From the NCBI GenBank assembly GCA_945952045.1, contig CAMFHE010000004.1, forward strand, positions 62,001 through 126,000: a DNA stretch of 64,000 bases, written 5' to 3'. This stretch comes from an uncultured Rhizobium sp. GTDB lineage: Bacteria; Pseudomonadota; Alphaproteobacteria; Rhizobiales; Rhizobiaceae. A program made the position numbers and the translations under genes. The notes beneath the pieces are model-generated. The model saw only the letters and a program-made list of their open reading frames with translations. It was not told the DNA's origin and ran no database searches. Each line of letters begins with the position of its first letter. The first letter of the stretch is position 1. Of the stretch, positions 7,821-16,571 are shown one piece after another.

Positions 7821-8864
7821 ATGACTGAAGACAACAAGCAGCCGGAATTCGTCGACAATGCCGGCGGCTTCCGCCTGACGCGGCGCGGCCTGCTTTCGGC
7901 AGCCGCCGCGACCACCGTCGCCGCCGCACTGGCCCGCCCGGAATTCTCCTGGGCGCAGAATGCCGAAAAGACCTTCTGTGCCTCGCTCGGCTGGACCGTC
8001 TGGGAATCCGGCCGCCACATCGTCAACGGCTACAAGGACGCCGTCGAGCGTCTGGGCGGCAAGCTGACGATCGCCGACGCCAATTACGACGTCAAGAAGC
8101 AGGCCGACCAGATCCTCGCCTTCGTCGAAGCCAAGCCGGCCGCGATCTTCATCACGCCTGCCGATGCCGCCGCGATCTCGCCGGCCGTTCAGCAGGCGGT
8201 TGCCTCCGGCATTCCGATCTTCGTCGGTGACTCTTACGTGCCCAACGTCACCGTGACCTCGACGGCGATGTCGAACAATTTCGGCCTCGGCGCCCATCCG
8301 GCGCAATATATCGCCGACCAGCTGGGCGGCAAAGGCAAGGTGGCGCTCGTGTCGCTGCCCTCGAACGAGAGCTGGGACCAGCGCACGCTCGGCGCCAAGT
8401 CGGTCTTCGTCCGCTACCCCGACATCAAGATCGTCTCGGAAATCGCCTTCGCGCTCGGCGGCTCGACCACGCCGCGTCAGGTCGTCGACCAGATCCTCAC
8501 CGCCAATCCGGAACTGGACGCCATCTGGTGCGCCTGGGATGGCGCGGCCTCCGAAGGCACGCTCGCGATCCGCGCTTCGGGTCGCCCGGTGATGATCACC
8601 GGTATCGACGGCGGCCAGCAGTCGTTCGAATACATCAAGGCGGATTCGCCGTTCAAGCTGACCATGGCGCAGAGCTTCTACGAAATGGCCTATATGAACG
8701 CCTTCTATGCCCAGGAAGTCGCCGCCGGCCGCCAGGCCCCGCGCTTCGTCATCACCCCGTCCTACGCGGTGACCAAGGCCTCGCTCGACCCGCTGCCGAA
8801 CATTCCCGACACCTATGACGTGCCGGGCGAAGCGGCAAAGCTCGGCTGGACGCGCGTTCTCTAA
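7821..8864 (+). CDS. sugar ABC transporter, periplasmic substrate-binding protein
   Basis: A 347-residue ribose-type (RbsB/periplasmic binding protein type I) solute receptor. Its N-terminus has a twin-arginine-like signal, TRRGLLSAAAATT at about residues 19-31, with a probable cut after SWA near residue 44. The mature protein shows the usual pattern of a pentose/hexose binder: a KKQADQI region, then AIFITPADAAAISPAVQQA and later WCAWDGAASEGTLAI and ITGIDGG. GGAGG at 7810-7814 sets the ATG at 7821. It precedes the ATPase and two permease genes and should deliver the sugar handled by the neighbouring enzymes, possibly L-fucose. Substrate is inferred from context. Confidence 0.88.
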   Translation: MTEDNKQPEFVDNAGGFRLTRRGLLSAAAATTVAAALARPEFSWAQNAEKTFCASLGWTVWESGRHIVNGYKDAVERLGGKLTIADANYDVKKQADQILAFVEAKPAAIFITPADAAAISPAVQQAVASGIPIFVGDSYVPNVTVTSTAMSNNFGLGAHPAQYIADQLGGKGKVALVSLPSNESWDQRTLGAKSVFVRYPDIKIVSEIAFALGGSTTPRQVVDQILTANPELDAIWCAWDGAASEGTLAIRASGRPVMITGIDGGQQSFEYIKADSPFKLTMAQSFYEMAYMNAFYAQEVAAGRQAPRFVITPSYAVTKASLDPLPNIPDTYDVPGEAAKLGWTRVL

Positions 8865-8927
8865 GGGCATTCGGCTCTTTCGCCCATCCCCTCGCCTCGC
8901 GATGGCAGGACAAGCCTGCCTCTGGTT

Positions 8928-8952
8928 CCCTTCTCCCCTCGGGGGAGAAGGG
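8928..8952. repeat. REP-like palindrome between binding-protein and ATPase genes
   Basis: CCCTTCTCCCC at 8928-8938 pairs perfectly with GGGGAGAAGGG at 8942-8952 around a 3-base loop. It is not followed by a T-run on either strand, so it is not a standard terminator. A related palindrome is at 24172-24198. Such elements are dispersed in rhizobial intergenic regions. A stable hairpin here could protect the upstream binding-protein mRNA and so favour excess of that protein over ATPase and permease. Confidence 0.6.
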
Positions 8953-9040
8953 AAAAAACGAAAAAATTCCTCCCCCAGCGGGTGGCGGCAGGCGTCGCCG
9001 CCCGTTCCGGGAGGCGGATCGAATTTGGGAGGACCCGGCT

Positions 9041-10561
9041 GTGGCTGGTCAAACGGGCACGATCCTCGCGATGCGCGGGATCCAGAAACGCTTCGGCGAT
9101 GTCAACGCGCTTGACGATGTCGAATTCTGTCTTGGGGAGGGCGAGGTCCATGCCCTGCTCGGCGTCAACGGCGCCGGCAAGTCGACGCTGATCAAGATCC
9201 TCTCCGGCGTCTATTCCAAGGATGGCGGGACGATCGAGATCGCCGGAAAGGCTTACGATCTGGGCTCCCCGCGCGCGGCAATCGAGGCGGGCGTGGCCGT
9301 GGTGCAGCAGCATCCCGAACTCGTCGGCGACCTCACCGGCGCCGAAAACATCTTTCTCGGCCATGAAAGCGCAAAGCCCGGCCTGTTCTCGCGCATCGAC
9401 CGCTCCGGCATCGCGGCGCGCGCGCAAGCCATGTTGTCGCGCTTCCCCATCGATATCGATCTCGGCCGCCGCGTCGCCGACATGCCGGCGGTGGACCGCG
9501 AAATCGTCGCCATCCTGCATGCGCTGAGGCTCGAAAACGCCCGCATCCTCATCCTCGACGAGCCGACCTCGACGCTGACCGAGCGCGAAAAGGCCTCGCT
9601 GTTTTCGATGATGAAGACGCTGAAGGCCGCCGGCATCGCCATCATCTACATCACCCACCGCCTCGAAGAGGTGTTCGAGATCGCCGATGCTTTCACCGTC
9701 TTTCGCGGCGGCCGCAATGTCGCGACGCATACGGTCAAGGAAGCGCGCGAGAAGAAGATCTCGATCCCCAACCTGATGCTGGATTCCGACAAGGGCCTGA
9801 CATTCCCGCCGCGCTCGCAAAAGACCGATGGCGACATCGTGCTGGAAGCGAAGAACCTCTCGGCCGAAGGCCTGTTCCGCAACGTCTCCTTCGCCGCCCG
9901 CAAGGGCGAGATCCTCGGCATATTCGGCCTGGTCGGCTCCGGCGTCGACGAACTCTCCAAGGCGCTGTTCGGCGTCGTCGCCCCGAACAGCGGCGAAATC
10001 CATCTCAACGGCCGCGCCGTCCGCTTCCGCTCGGCGGCGCAGGCCCTGCAGGCCGGCATCTTCCTGGTGCCCGGCGACCGGCGCAGCGAAGGCCTGACCA
10101 TGGATGAGGATGTGGTGTTCAACACCACGCTCGCCAATCTCGGCCGCGCCTCGCTCGGCGGCATCCTGCGTTTCGGCGACAACCGCAAGCAGGCGGCGGC
10201 GCTCGCCGCCAAGGTCGATCTGCAGCCGCCGAAGCTCGACCGCGCCCTTCGCGGCTTTTCCGGCGGCAACCAGCAGAAGGTGGTCATCGCCAAGGGCCTC
10301 TATCGCCAGGCGGAGGTCTATATCTTCGTCGAACCGACCGTGGGCGTCGATATCGGCGCCCGTTCCAAGATTTACAGCCTGATGCGGGAAATCTCGCGCG
10401 ATGCGGCCGTGATCGTCATCTCCTCGGATTGCGACGAGGTGCATGGCGTGGCCGACCGCACGGTGGCGCTCTACAAGGGAGCGCCCATCGGCGCGCCCGA
10501 CCGGGAGACCACCCGCGACCAGCTTCTTTCCGCAGGCATCATGGGGGAGATGACGGCATGA
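9041..10561 (+). CDS. sugar ABC transporter ATP-binding protein (RbsA-type, two ATPase domains)
   Basis: A 506-residue tandem ATPase. The first domain has Walker A GVNGAGKSTL near residue 45 and Walker B ILILDEPTSTLTE near residue 170, with the H-loop ITHRLEE shortly after. The second domain is degenerate in Walker A (FGLVGSGVDELSK), as is common in this family. It keeps the signature GFSGGNQQKV near residue 405, and its Walker B reads YIFVEPTVGVD. The GTG start at 9041 is preceded by GGGAGGA. Its stop overlaps the next permease start in ATGA. It powers import of the sugar captured by the upstream binding protein. Confidence 0.9.
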   Translation: MAGQTGTILAMRGIQKRFGDVNALDDVEFCLGEGEVHALLGVNGAGKSTLIKILSGVYSKDGGTIEIAGKAYDLGSPRAAIEAGVAVVQQHPELVGDLTGAENIFLGHESAKPGLFSRIDRSGIAARAQAMLSRFPIDIDLGRRVADMPAVDREIVAILHALRLENARILILDEPTSTLTEREKASLFSMMKTLKAAGIAIIYITHRLEEVFEIADAFTVFRGGRNVATHTVKEAREKKISIPNLMLDSDKGLTFPPRSQKTDGDIVLEAKNLSAEGLFRNVSFAARKGEILGIFGLVGSGVDELSKALFGVVAPNSGEIHLNGRAVRFRSAAQALQAGIFLVPGDRRSEGLTMDEDVVFNTTLANLGRASLGGILRFGDNRKQAAALAAKVDLQPPKLDRALRGFSGGNQQKVVIAKGLYRQAEVYIFVEPTVGVDIGARSKIYSLMREISRDAAVIVISSDCDEVHGVADRTVALYKGAPIGAPDRETTRDQLLSAGIMGEMTA

Positions 10562-11529
10562 TTTCCGGCCGCCTGATCATTCGTCTGCTGGCCTTCGTCG
10601 CGCTCGTCGCGGTCATCGCCGGCCTGTTCTGGACGCAGAACGCCGCCTTCCTCTCCGAGGGCAATATTCGCGCGCTGATGCGGCATATGTCGGTGCAGGG
10701 GCTGGCCGCACTCGGCCTGACCTTCGTCATCGTCGTGCGCCAGTTCGACCTGTCCTTTCCCGGCGTCGCCTCGCTCGGCGCCATGACGCTCGGCTGGCTG
10801 ATCGCGTCAGGCATGCCGCTGTCGGTCGCGGTCTGCGGCGGGCTTGCGGTCGGCATCGCCTTCGGCCTCGTCAACGGCGTCGCCGTCGCCCGCCTCGGCC
10901 TGCCCGATATCGTCACCACCATCGCCACCGGCGGCCTCGCCATCGGCTTTTCCTATTTCTATTCCAACGGCACCTCGATCTCGCAGAACTTCTTCATGTC
11001 GGGCATTCTCGACCTGAACGACCGCAAGATCCTCGGCCTCGACATGCCTTTCGCCATCCTGATGGCGGCCGCCATCGTCGGCTTCGTGGTGCTGCATGCC
11101 TCGCGCTTCGGCCGCGGATTTTATGCGACGGGTGAAAACCGCATCTCGGCGCGCTTTTCCGGCATTCCGACGCGCACGCTGATCGTCGCCGCCTTCGCCA
11201 TCTGCGGCATGATGGCCTGTCTGTCGATCACGCTGCTGGTCGCGTCCTCCGGCGCTGCCAACGTCACCGCCGGCAACCAGCTCCTGATGCCCGCCTTCGC
11301 CGCCGTCTACCTGGGCGCCGCCCTCTTCGGCCGGCCGTCGGTCGGCGCCACACTTGCCGGCACGCTGATGATGTCGACCATGCTCAACGGCTTCACCCTG
11401 CTCGCCATCCCCTATTATTATTCGGACGCCATCGTCAGCACCGTGCTGATCGCGGCCATCGCGCTGTTCGATCCGCGCGTCTCCGGCCTGTTCCGCACCC
11501 TGGTCGCCAAGAAGGACAAGACGGCATGA
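10558..11529 (+). CDS. sugar ABC transporter permease (RbsC-type), first
   Basis: A 323-residue integral membrane protein with about eight to ten hydrophobic helices, beginning with a clear segment at about residues 8-24. Conserved RbsC features include the VRQFDLSFPGVASLGAM region near residue 60, the counterpart of the family's GxIDLSVGS motif, and an ENRISARFSGIPTRT cytoplasmic loop near residue 195 that contacts the ATPase. The start overlaps the ATPase stop by 4 bp and its own stop overlaps the next start by 4 bp, so the three are translationally coupled. It forms half of a heteromeric channel with the next gene product. Confidence 0.88.
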   Translation: MISGRLIIRLLAFVALVAVIAGLFWTQNAAFLSEGNIRALMRHMSVQGLAALGLTFVIVVRQFDLSFPGVASLGAMTLGWLIASGMPLSVAVCGGLAVGIAFGLVNGVAVARLGLPDIVTTIATGGLAIGFSYFYSNGTSISQNFFMSGILDLNDRKILGLDMPFAILMAAAIVGFVVLHASRFGRGFYATGENRISARFSGIPTRTLIVAAFAICGMMACLSITLLVASSGAANVTAGNQLLMPAFAAVYLGAALFGRPSVGATLAGTLMMSTMLNGFTLLAIPYYYSDAIVSTVLIAAIALFDPRVSGLFRTLVAKKDKTA

Positions 11530-12530
11530 CGGACATCACCGCCTCGCTCTCGCCCGCCCGCCAGCCGGCAAAACCCCACCGCCATGGCGGCGTCTTCACC
11601 CGCTACGGCTTCTTCCTGCTGGTCATCGCCGTCTTCATCGCCTTCGCCTGGCTGCGCCCGACCTTCATCGCGCCCGGCAATATCCATGGCATGCTGATGT
11701 CGGCATCGATCGCGGCGCTGATGTTCCTCGGCCTGACATGGATCGTCGCCGCCGGCGAGATCGATGTCAGCTTCATGTCGGTGGCGGCGCTGTCGAACAT
11801 GATCGTCGCCGGCCTCGTGCAGGCAGGCAGCGGCTGGGCCTTGGCGACGCTGGGCGGCCTTGCCGCCGGCCTCGTCTTCGGCCTGCTGAATGCCGGTCTC
11901 GTCGCCGGGCTTCGCCTGCCGGCGCTGGTCATCACCATCGCCACCGGCGCGCTCGCCGCCTCCATTGCGGCGGCCATCGGCTTGGGCACCTCGATTTCGC
12001 TGTCCAATACCGGTTTCGTCGGTTCGATCCTCAACCTGCGCCTCGGCGTCGTGCCGCTGATCGGCGTCATCGTCGGCCTGCTCTACGCCATCTCCTGGTT
12101 CGTGCAGGAAAAGCTGACCTTCGGCCATTACATCTATGCGCTGGAGCAGAACCGCGCCGCCGTCGTCGAAGCCGGCGTGCCGGTCAACCGCATGCTGTTC
12201 ATGCTCTACGTGCTGTCCGGCCTCGTCTCGTCGCTGGCGGGCGTGCTGCTGGCGGCCAATCTTTCCTCCGGCCAGCCCTATCTCGGCACTTCCTATTTCC
12301 TTGATGGGCTGACCTCGGTGCTGCTCGGCGGCATGGCGCTGAAGCTCGGCAAACCCAATGTGCTCGGCACGCTGGCGGCGGTGATCTTCCTCATCGGCCT
12401 GCTGAACGGTGCCGCCCTTCTCGGCTGGACCGACAGCGAGCGCCAGATCGTGCGCGGCAGCCTGCTTCTGATCGGCGTCGGGCTTGTGGTTTTCGCCAGA
12501 AGCCGCAATCGTGGCCGCGCCCATACCTGA
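11526..12530 (+). CDS. sugar ABC transporter permease (RbsC-type), second
   Basis: A 334-residue multi-pass membrane protein of the RbsC family, with first helix at about residues 28-44. It has the permease signature VAAGEIDVSFMSVAALSN near residue 77 and an EQNRAAVVEAGVPVNRM coupling loop near residue 210. ATGA overlaps the preceding permease gene. Two different permease genes with one double ATPase imply a heterodimeric transmembrane channel, whereas the second ABC system in this window (58.9-62.5 kb) has a single permease. The next gene, an aldo/keto reductase, begins 10 bp downstream. Confidence 0.88.
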   Translation: MTDITASLSPARQPAKPHRHGGVFTRYGFFLLVIAVFIAFAWLRPTFIAPGNIHGMLMSASIAALMFLGLTWIVAAGEIDVSFMSVAALSNMIVAGLVQAGSGWALATLGGLAAGLVFGLLNAGLVAGLRLPALVITIATGALAASIAAAIGLGTSISLSNTGFVGSILNLRLGVVPLIGVIVGLLYAISWFVQEKLTFGHYIYALEQNRAAVVEAGVPVNRMLFMLYVLSGLVSSLAGVLLAANLSSGQPYLGTSYFLDGLTSVLLGGMALKLGKPNVLGTLAAVIFLIGLLNGAALLGWTDSERQIVRGSLLLIGVGLVVFARSRNRGRAHT

Positions 12531-12540
12531 AGGAGCCAAG

Positions 12541-13572
12541 ATGACCCTGACCGCCACCACCCGCCGCAAGGTCGCCAAGACCGGCCTCGAAGTCACAGCA
12601 CTCGGCATCGGCTCGGCCCCGCTCGGCGGCCTCTATGCCAACGTGCCGACCGCGCAGGCGCTGGAGATGCTGAATGCCGCCTGGGATCTCGGCATCCGCT
12701 ATTTCGACACCGCGCCGATGTACGGCCTGACACGCTCCGAACACCTCACCGGCCAGGTGCTGCGTGAACACGACGGCAGCAATGTGCTCTCCACCAAGGT
12801 GGGACGGCTGATGACCACCGAGCGCGCCGGCCGCAAGCTGCCGCCGGCGCCGCCGAAAAACCCGCTCGATCCCGGCTGGTGGAACGGCCTGCCCTTCCGC
12901 GAGGTCTTCGACTACAGCTATGACGGCGTCATGCGCAGCTTCGACGACAGCCAGCAGCGGCTTGGGATGGACAGGCTCGACATTCTCTATGTCCACGATA
13001 TCGGCCGCGTCACCCATGCCGATCTGCACGAGCATCACTGGGGCGCGCTGACCAGGGGCGGCGGTTTTCGCGCGCTGCAGGAATTGAAGGCGGCCGGCGA
13101 TATCAAGGGCTTCGGCCTCGGCGTCAACGAATGGGAGGCCATCCGCGACGCGCTGGAGGAAACCGATCTCGACGTTTCCATGCTCGCCGGGCGCTATTCG
13201 CTGCTCGACCGCGATGCCGGCGAAAGCTTCCTGCCGCTGGCAGAAAAGCGCGGCATGGCGCTGGTTCTCGCCGGCGTCTACAATTCCGGCATTCTGGCCG
13301 CGCCCAAGGGCGGTCGCAAGAAGTTCAACTATGCGGATGCCGATCCCAAGGTCGTCGCCCGCGTCGAGGCGCTGCGCGGCGTCTGCGACGATTACGGCGT
13401 GCCGCTCGCCGCCGCCGCCATCCGTTTTCCCATGCGCCATCCGGCCGCAACCTGCGTCGTCATCGGCGCCAAGACGGCGGCGCAGCTGAAGCAGAATGTC
13501 GAATGGTTCGACACCGATCTGCCCGATGCAATCTGGGCCGATCTCGATACCGCGCTGGCGAAAGCCGGCTGA
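12541..13572 (+). CDS. aldo/keto reductase, L-fucose (D-threo-aldose) 1-dehydrogenase-like
   Basis: A 343-residue TIM-barrel aldo/keto reductase with catalytic Asp56 and Tyr61 in YFDTAPMYG and Lys86 in STKVGR. The match to the D-threo-aldose 1-dehydrogenase / pyridoxal dehydrogenase branch rests on the PLGGLY start, the long loop after Lys86 and SMLAGRYSLLDR. Such enzymes oxidise L-fucose or related aldoses at C1 to the lactone with NAD(P). AAGGAG precedes the ATG at 12541. A mutarotase and a lactonase follow directly, giving a consistent aldose, lactone, aldonate sequence. A paralogue lies at 54797-55828. Confidence 0.82.
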   Translation: MTLTATTRRKVAKTGLEVTALGIGSAPLGGLYANVPTAQALEMLNAAWDLGIRYFDTAPMYGLTRSEHLTGQVLREHDGSNVLSTKVGRLMTTERAGRKLPPAPPKNPLDPGWWNGLPFREVFDYSYDGVMRSFDDSQQRLGMDRLDILYVHDIGRVTHADLHEHHWGALTRGGGFRALQELKAAGDIKGFGLGVNEWEAIRDALEETDLDVSMLAGRYSLLDRDAGESFLPLAEKRGMALVLAGVYNSGILAAPKGGRKKFNYADADPKVVARVEALRGVCDDYGVPLAAAAIRFPMRHPAATCVVIGAKTAAQLKQNVEWFDTDLPDAIWADLDTALAKAG

Positions 13573-13598
13573 AATCCGTCTGGAATGAAGAGGACACC

Positions 13599-14021
13599 AT
13601 GCTGAAATCCATCAATCCGTTGCTGACAGGCGAACTCCTGGCCATCCTGTCCGACATGGGCCATGGCGACGAGATCGTCATCACCGACGCCAATTTCCCG
13701 GCCGATGCGGTGGCGCAGCGCCTGGTGCGCCTGCCGGGCATCAGCGCGACGGATGTGCTGGAGGCGGTTCTGTCGGTGCTGCCGCTCGACGATTTCGTCG
13801 ACCAGCCCGCCGCCGCCATGGATGCGCCCGGCGAACGCCCGGCCATCTATCCCGAATTCGAGGCGCTGCTCGAAAAGGCCGAGGGCAAGGCGCTCTCGCT
13901 TGACGCCATCGACCGCTTCGCCTTTTACGATCGCTCCAAGGAGGCCTATGCCGTGATTGCCTCCGGCGAGCGCCGGCTCTATGCCAATATCATCCTGAAG
14001 AAGGGCGTGCTGCGCACGTAA
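13599..14021 (+). CDS. fucU: L-fucose mutarotase (FucU/RbsD family)
   Basis: A 140-residue protein of the RbsD/FucU family, the expected length. It has the typical N-terminus (LLTGELLAILSDMGHGDEIVITDANFP), which contains the catalytic His in MGHGD, and a C-terminal ERRLYANIILKKGV segment with the conserved Tyr-Ala-Asn. FucU interconverts alpha and beta anomers of L-fucose. The ATG at 13599 follows AGAGGA. It sits 26 bp after the aldose dehydrogenase gene and 18 bp before the lactonase gene, supplying the anomer that the dehydrogenase prefers. Its presence is the strongest single pointer to L-fucose or a stereochemically similar sugar. Confidence 0.85.
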   Translation: MLKSINPLLTGELLAILSDMGHGDEIVITDANFPADAVAQRLVRLPGISATDVLEAVLSVLPLDDFVDQPAAAMDAPGERPAIYPEFEALLEKAEGKALSLDAIDRFAFYDRSKEAYAVIASGERRLYANIILKKGVLRT

Positions 14022-14039
14022 TGGGTTAGGGAACAAGAC

Positions 14040-14864
14040 ATGCTCGACGCGCATCACCATTTCTGGGCCGTCGCCCGCGGCGATTACGGCTGGATGACGC
14101 CGGACCTGAAACCGCTGCTGCGCGATTTCGGACCCGAGGACCTCCGGCCGCTGATGCAGGCGGCCGGCATCACCCGCACCGTTCTGGTGCAGGCCGCCGA
14201 GACCGAGGCCGAAACCGATTACCTGCTCGATATCGCTCAAAAGACCGATTTCGTCGCCGGCGTCGTCGGCTGGATCGACATGCTCAAGGAGAATTTCTCC
14301 GCCCGCCTCGATCATTACGCGGCGCAGGACAAATGGATCGGCCTGCGGCCAATGCTGCAGGGCCACGATCCCGCGCTGATCGCCGATCCGCGTTTCCGGG
14401 CCTCGCTTTCCGACGTCGCCCGGCGCGGCATTCCCTTCGATATCCTCACCTTTCCCCGGCATCTGCCTGCGATGGTCGAGGCGCTGAAGGCGACGCCCGG
14501 CCTGCATGCCATCGTCGACCATATTTCCAAGCCCGACATGACAGGGCCGATGGATGCCGGCTGGGCGGATGGCATCACGGCGCTCGCCGCCATTCCCGGC
14601 CTGCATTGCAAGGTGTCCGGGCTGGTGACCGAGGCCGGGGCCGACTGGTCGGCGGAGCGCATCCGCCCCTTCGTCACCCATGTCGCCCGCGCCTTCGGTC
14701 CGGAACGGCTGGTGTTCGGCTCCGACTGGCCGGTCTGCACGCTGGCCGCAAGCCACGGGCAGGTGGTCGATCTCGCCCGCGATCTGCTCGGCGCGCTGTA
14801 TGGCGCCGAGGAAATGCAGGCGATCTTCGAAACCAACGGCCTGCGTTTCTACCGTCTCGGCTGA
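14040..14864 (+). CDS. amidohydrolase-family lactonase (L-fuconolactonase-like)
   Basis: A 274-residue TIM-barrel hydrolase of the COG3618 group (2-pyrone-4,6-dicarboxylate lactonase, L-fuconolactonase, L-rhamnono-lactonase). The metal/substrate motif DAHHHFW is at residues 3-9. Further conserved positions are IVDHISKP near residue 160 and FGSDWPVC near residue 223 with the catalytic Asp. It should open the sugar lactone produced by the aldo/keto reductase to the free aldonate, the substrate of the UxaA-type dehydratase on the left arm. It is the last gene of the right arm. I see no aldolase or diketo-acid hydrolase after it. Confidence 0.82.
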   Translation: MLDAHHHFWAVARGDYGWMTPDLKPLLRDFGPEDLRPLMQAAGITRTVLVQAAETEAETDYLLDIAQKTDFVAGVVGWIDMLKENFSARLDHYAAQDKWIGLRPMLQGHDPALIADPRFRASLSDVARRGIPFDILTFPRHLPAMVEALKATPGLHAIVDHISKPDMTGPMDAGWADGITALAAIPGLHCKVSGLVTEAGADWSAERIRPFVTHVARAFGPERLVFGSDWPVCTLAASHGQVVDLARDLLGALYGAEEMQAIFETNGLRFYRLG

Positions 14865-14932
14865 CGCCCCCTTGAAGACCGCGACCGGCGGTGCGATGGA
14901 AACAGGACGCCATCGCGCCGCCGGAGTTTTCC

Positions 14933-15595
14933 ATGCCTGACGCCTCTTCGCTGCTGACCTTCATTCTCGCTCTGCTGGTGCTGGAAATCACCCCCGGCCC
15001 GGACATGATGCTCGTTCTGGCGCGCGGCATCGGACAGGGACGGCGCATCGCGCTTCTGACCGTGGTCGGCATGGTCTTCGTCGCCGGCCTGATGCAGGTC
15101 GGCCTGCTCGTTCTCGGCGTCGCCTCGCTGCTCAAGGCCTATCCGGCAAGCCTCATGCTGCTGCAATGGGCGGGCGCCGCCTATCTGCTTTATCTCGGCG
15201 CGCGCATGCTCGCCTCCAGCCTGCGCGGCAAGGCGAAGACGGCAGCGCCGGCGCGTGCGGTTTCCGACTGGACGGCAATCCGCGAGGGCACGATCAACAG
15301 CCTGACCAATCCGAAATCGCTGCTGTTCATGTTCGCCTTCCTGCCGCAATTCGTCGATCCCGCCGCCGGACCGATCTGGCTGCAGCTGGCGATCCTCGGC
15401 ACGCTTCAAAAGCTGGCCGGCATCCTGTCGCTGGGGTCGGTGGCGCTCGCCTCCGGCACGGTCGGCCAGTTCCTGCGGCGCTGGCCGGGGCTGCTCGCCT
15501 GGCAACAGCGCTTCACCGGCCTCGTCATGGTCGGGCTCGGCATTCGCCTGCTGGTCTCGGCGGCCTCGCCGTCCTCGGCGCGCGCAGCGGTCTGA
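14933..15595 (+). CDS. LysE family amino-acid/metabolite exporter
   Basis: A 220-residue RhtB/LysE-type inner-membrane exporter with about six hydrophobic segments. The N-terminal signature LEITPGPDMMLVLARGIGQGRR (about residues 16-37) is diagnostic, and GTINSLTNPKSLLFMFAFLPQF near residue 120 is also characteristic. GGAG at 14923-14926 supports the ATG at 14933. The gap of 68 bp from the lactonase gene would allow co-transcription, but the role (amino-acid or homoserine-lactone efflux) does not obviously belong to the sugar pathway. It ends 6 bp from a convergent kinase-like gene. Confidence 0.85.
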   Translation: MPDASSLLTFILALLVLEITPGPDMMLVLARGIGQGRRIALLTVVGMVFVAGLMQVGLLVLGVASLLKAYPASLMLLQWAGAAYLLYLGARMLASSLRGKAKTAAPARAVSDWTAIREGTINSLTNPKSLLFMFAFLPQFVDPAAGPIWLQLAILGTLQKLAGILSLGSVALASGTVGQFLRRWPGLLAWQQRFTGLVMVGLGIRLLVSAASPSSARAAV

Positions 15596-15601
15596 GAAAA
15601 A

Positions 15602-16366
15602 TTATCGCCGCTTGGGTGCAGCGGCGCGTTCCTCGTCGGCCAGCATGTGCTCGACGAGGGCCGAAAAGGCGCGCAGGTCGCGCAGCGGCTTCTTGGAGCG
15701 CTGGATCGGGCGGGTGGCGCGCTCGACCGGGCGGATGCGGCGCAGCCAGCCGATCGCGCCGCTCCAGATGTTGCGCAGGTCGAGCTTGCGGTAATGCAGG
15801 AGCGCCGCGTCGATCTGCGACGCGGAACGGCTGCCGACGGCAAAGCCGCTGAGCCCGAACATCAGGAGATCGAGGATCTGGGCGCGGCGCAGGTTCCTGA
15901 CGACGCCGAACATTTCCAGATCGATGAAGGTGACCTTCTCGCCATCCCAGAGAATGTCCTTGAGATTGGGGCGGCCATGGGCGAGCCCGGCCTCATGTAT
16001 GCGATGCAGGGCGCTGGCGGCGGCCAGCAGCGCGCGGCAGCGCTCCTCGTCATCAAAACAGGCGCTGCGCACCACCTCGGACAGGGGAATTCCGGCGTCG
16101 CGGGTAACGAGATAATCGGCGCCCTCATGCACGAGATCGGCGACCGGCAGGCCGAGGCGGCGCATGGCGTGCAGGCCCTGGCGCTCGCGCTCCAGCGCGC
16201 GGGCCGGATCGCCCTTGCGCAGCCGCCAGAACAGGGAATGGCATTCCGGCCGCTTCACCCAATAGACGACGCCGCCATGCTCGATGCGCTTCACCCGCTC
16301 GTCGCGTGTCTGTTTCACCACGATCGCGCGCAGGTTCTCCGCAATGACCGACTCGAATCCCCCCAT
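15602..16366 (-). CDS. lipopolysaccharide (Kdo/heptose) kinase-like protein
   Basis: A 254-residue protein with a small bacterial kinase fold. A candidate ATP lysine is Lys38, with an ALERER helix (Glu59/61) after it. The catalytic loop reads HGRPNLKDIL (His130-Leu139) and the metal loop FIDLE (Asp149). Compared with the common H-G-D-x-x-x-x-N loop, Arg132 stands where the catalytic Asp is expected and Asp137 where Asn is expected. It may therefore be a variant or pseudokinase. I chose ATG 16366 because AAGGA lies 4 bases before it; an upstream ATG at 16408 lacks such a site. It is divergent from an EptA gene, which suggests a role in lipid A or core modification. Confidence 0.65.
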   Translation of the reverse strand: MGGFESVIAENLRAIVVKQTRDERVKRIEHGGVVYWVKRPECHSLFWRLRKGDPARALERERQGLHAMRRLGLPVADLVHEGADYLVTRDAGIPLSEVVRSACFDDEERCRALLAAASALHRIHEAGLAHGRPNLKDILWDGEKVTFIDLEMFGVVRNLRRAQILDLLMFGLSGFAVGSRSASQIDAALLHYRKLDLRNIWSGAIGWLRRIRPVERATRPIQRSKKPLRDLRAFSALVEHMLADEERAAAPKRR

Positions 16367-16571
16367 AAATCCTTCTGCCCCGGAACACATGTGACAAGTC
16401 TGTGACAATGCACGCCCCGGCTGATTTTCTCAACCCCGCAACACCCCGTTTGCGGCAAATCCACGCCGGATTTCGGGCATATGTATGGTTTAGGTCACTC
16501 GATGCGTTCAGCCGTCTGTCAGCTTGGCCCGGCAGGAGGGGTAAAAAGAAGCAGATCCGGAAGGAAATTTC

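Noticed and set aside
8928..8952. Rho-independent terminator between binding-protein and ATPase genes
   Set aside because: The hairpin is strong but followed by an A-run on the plus strand and no T-run on either side. It is listed as a repeat.
15602..16408. Longer start (16408) for the kinase-like gene
   Set aside because: It has no ribosome-binding site, while AAGGA lies directly before ATG 16366.
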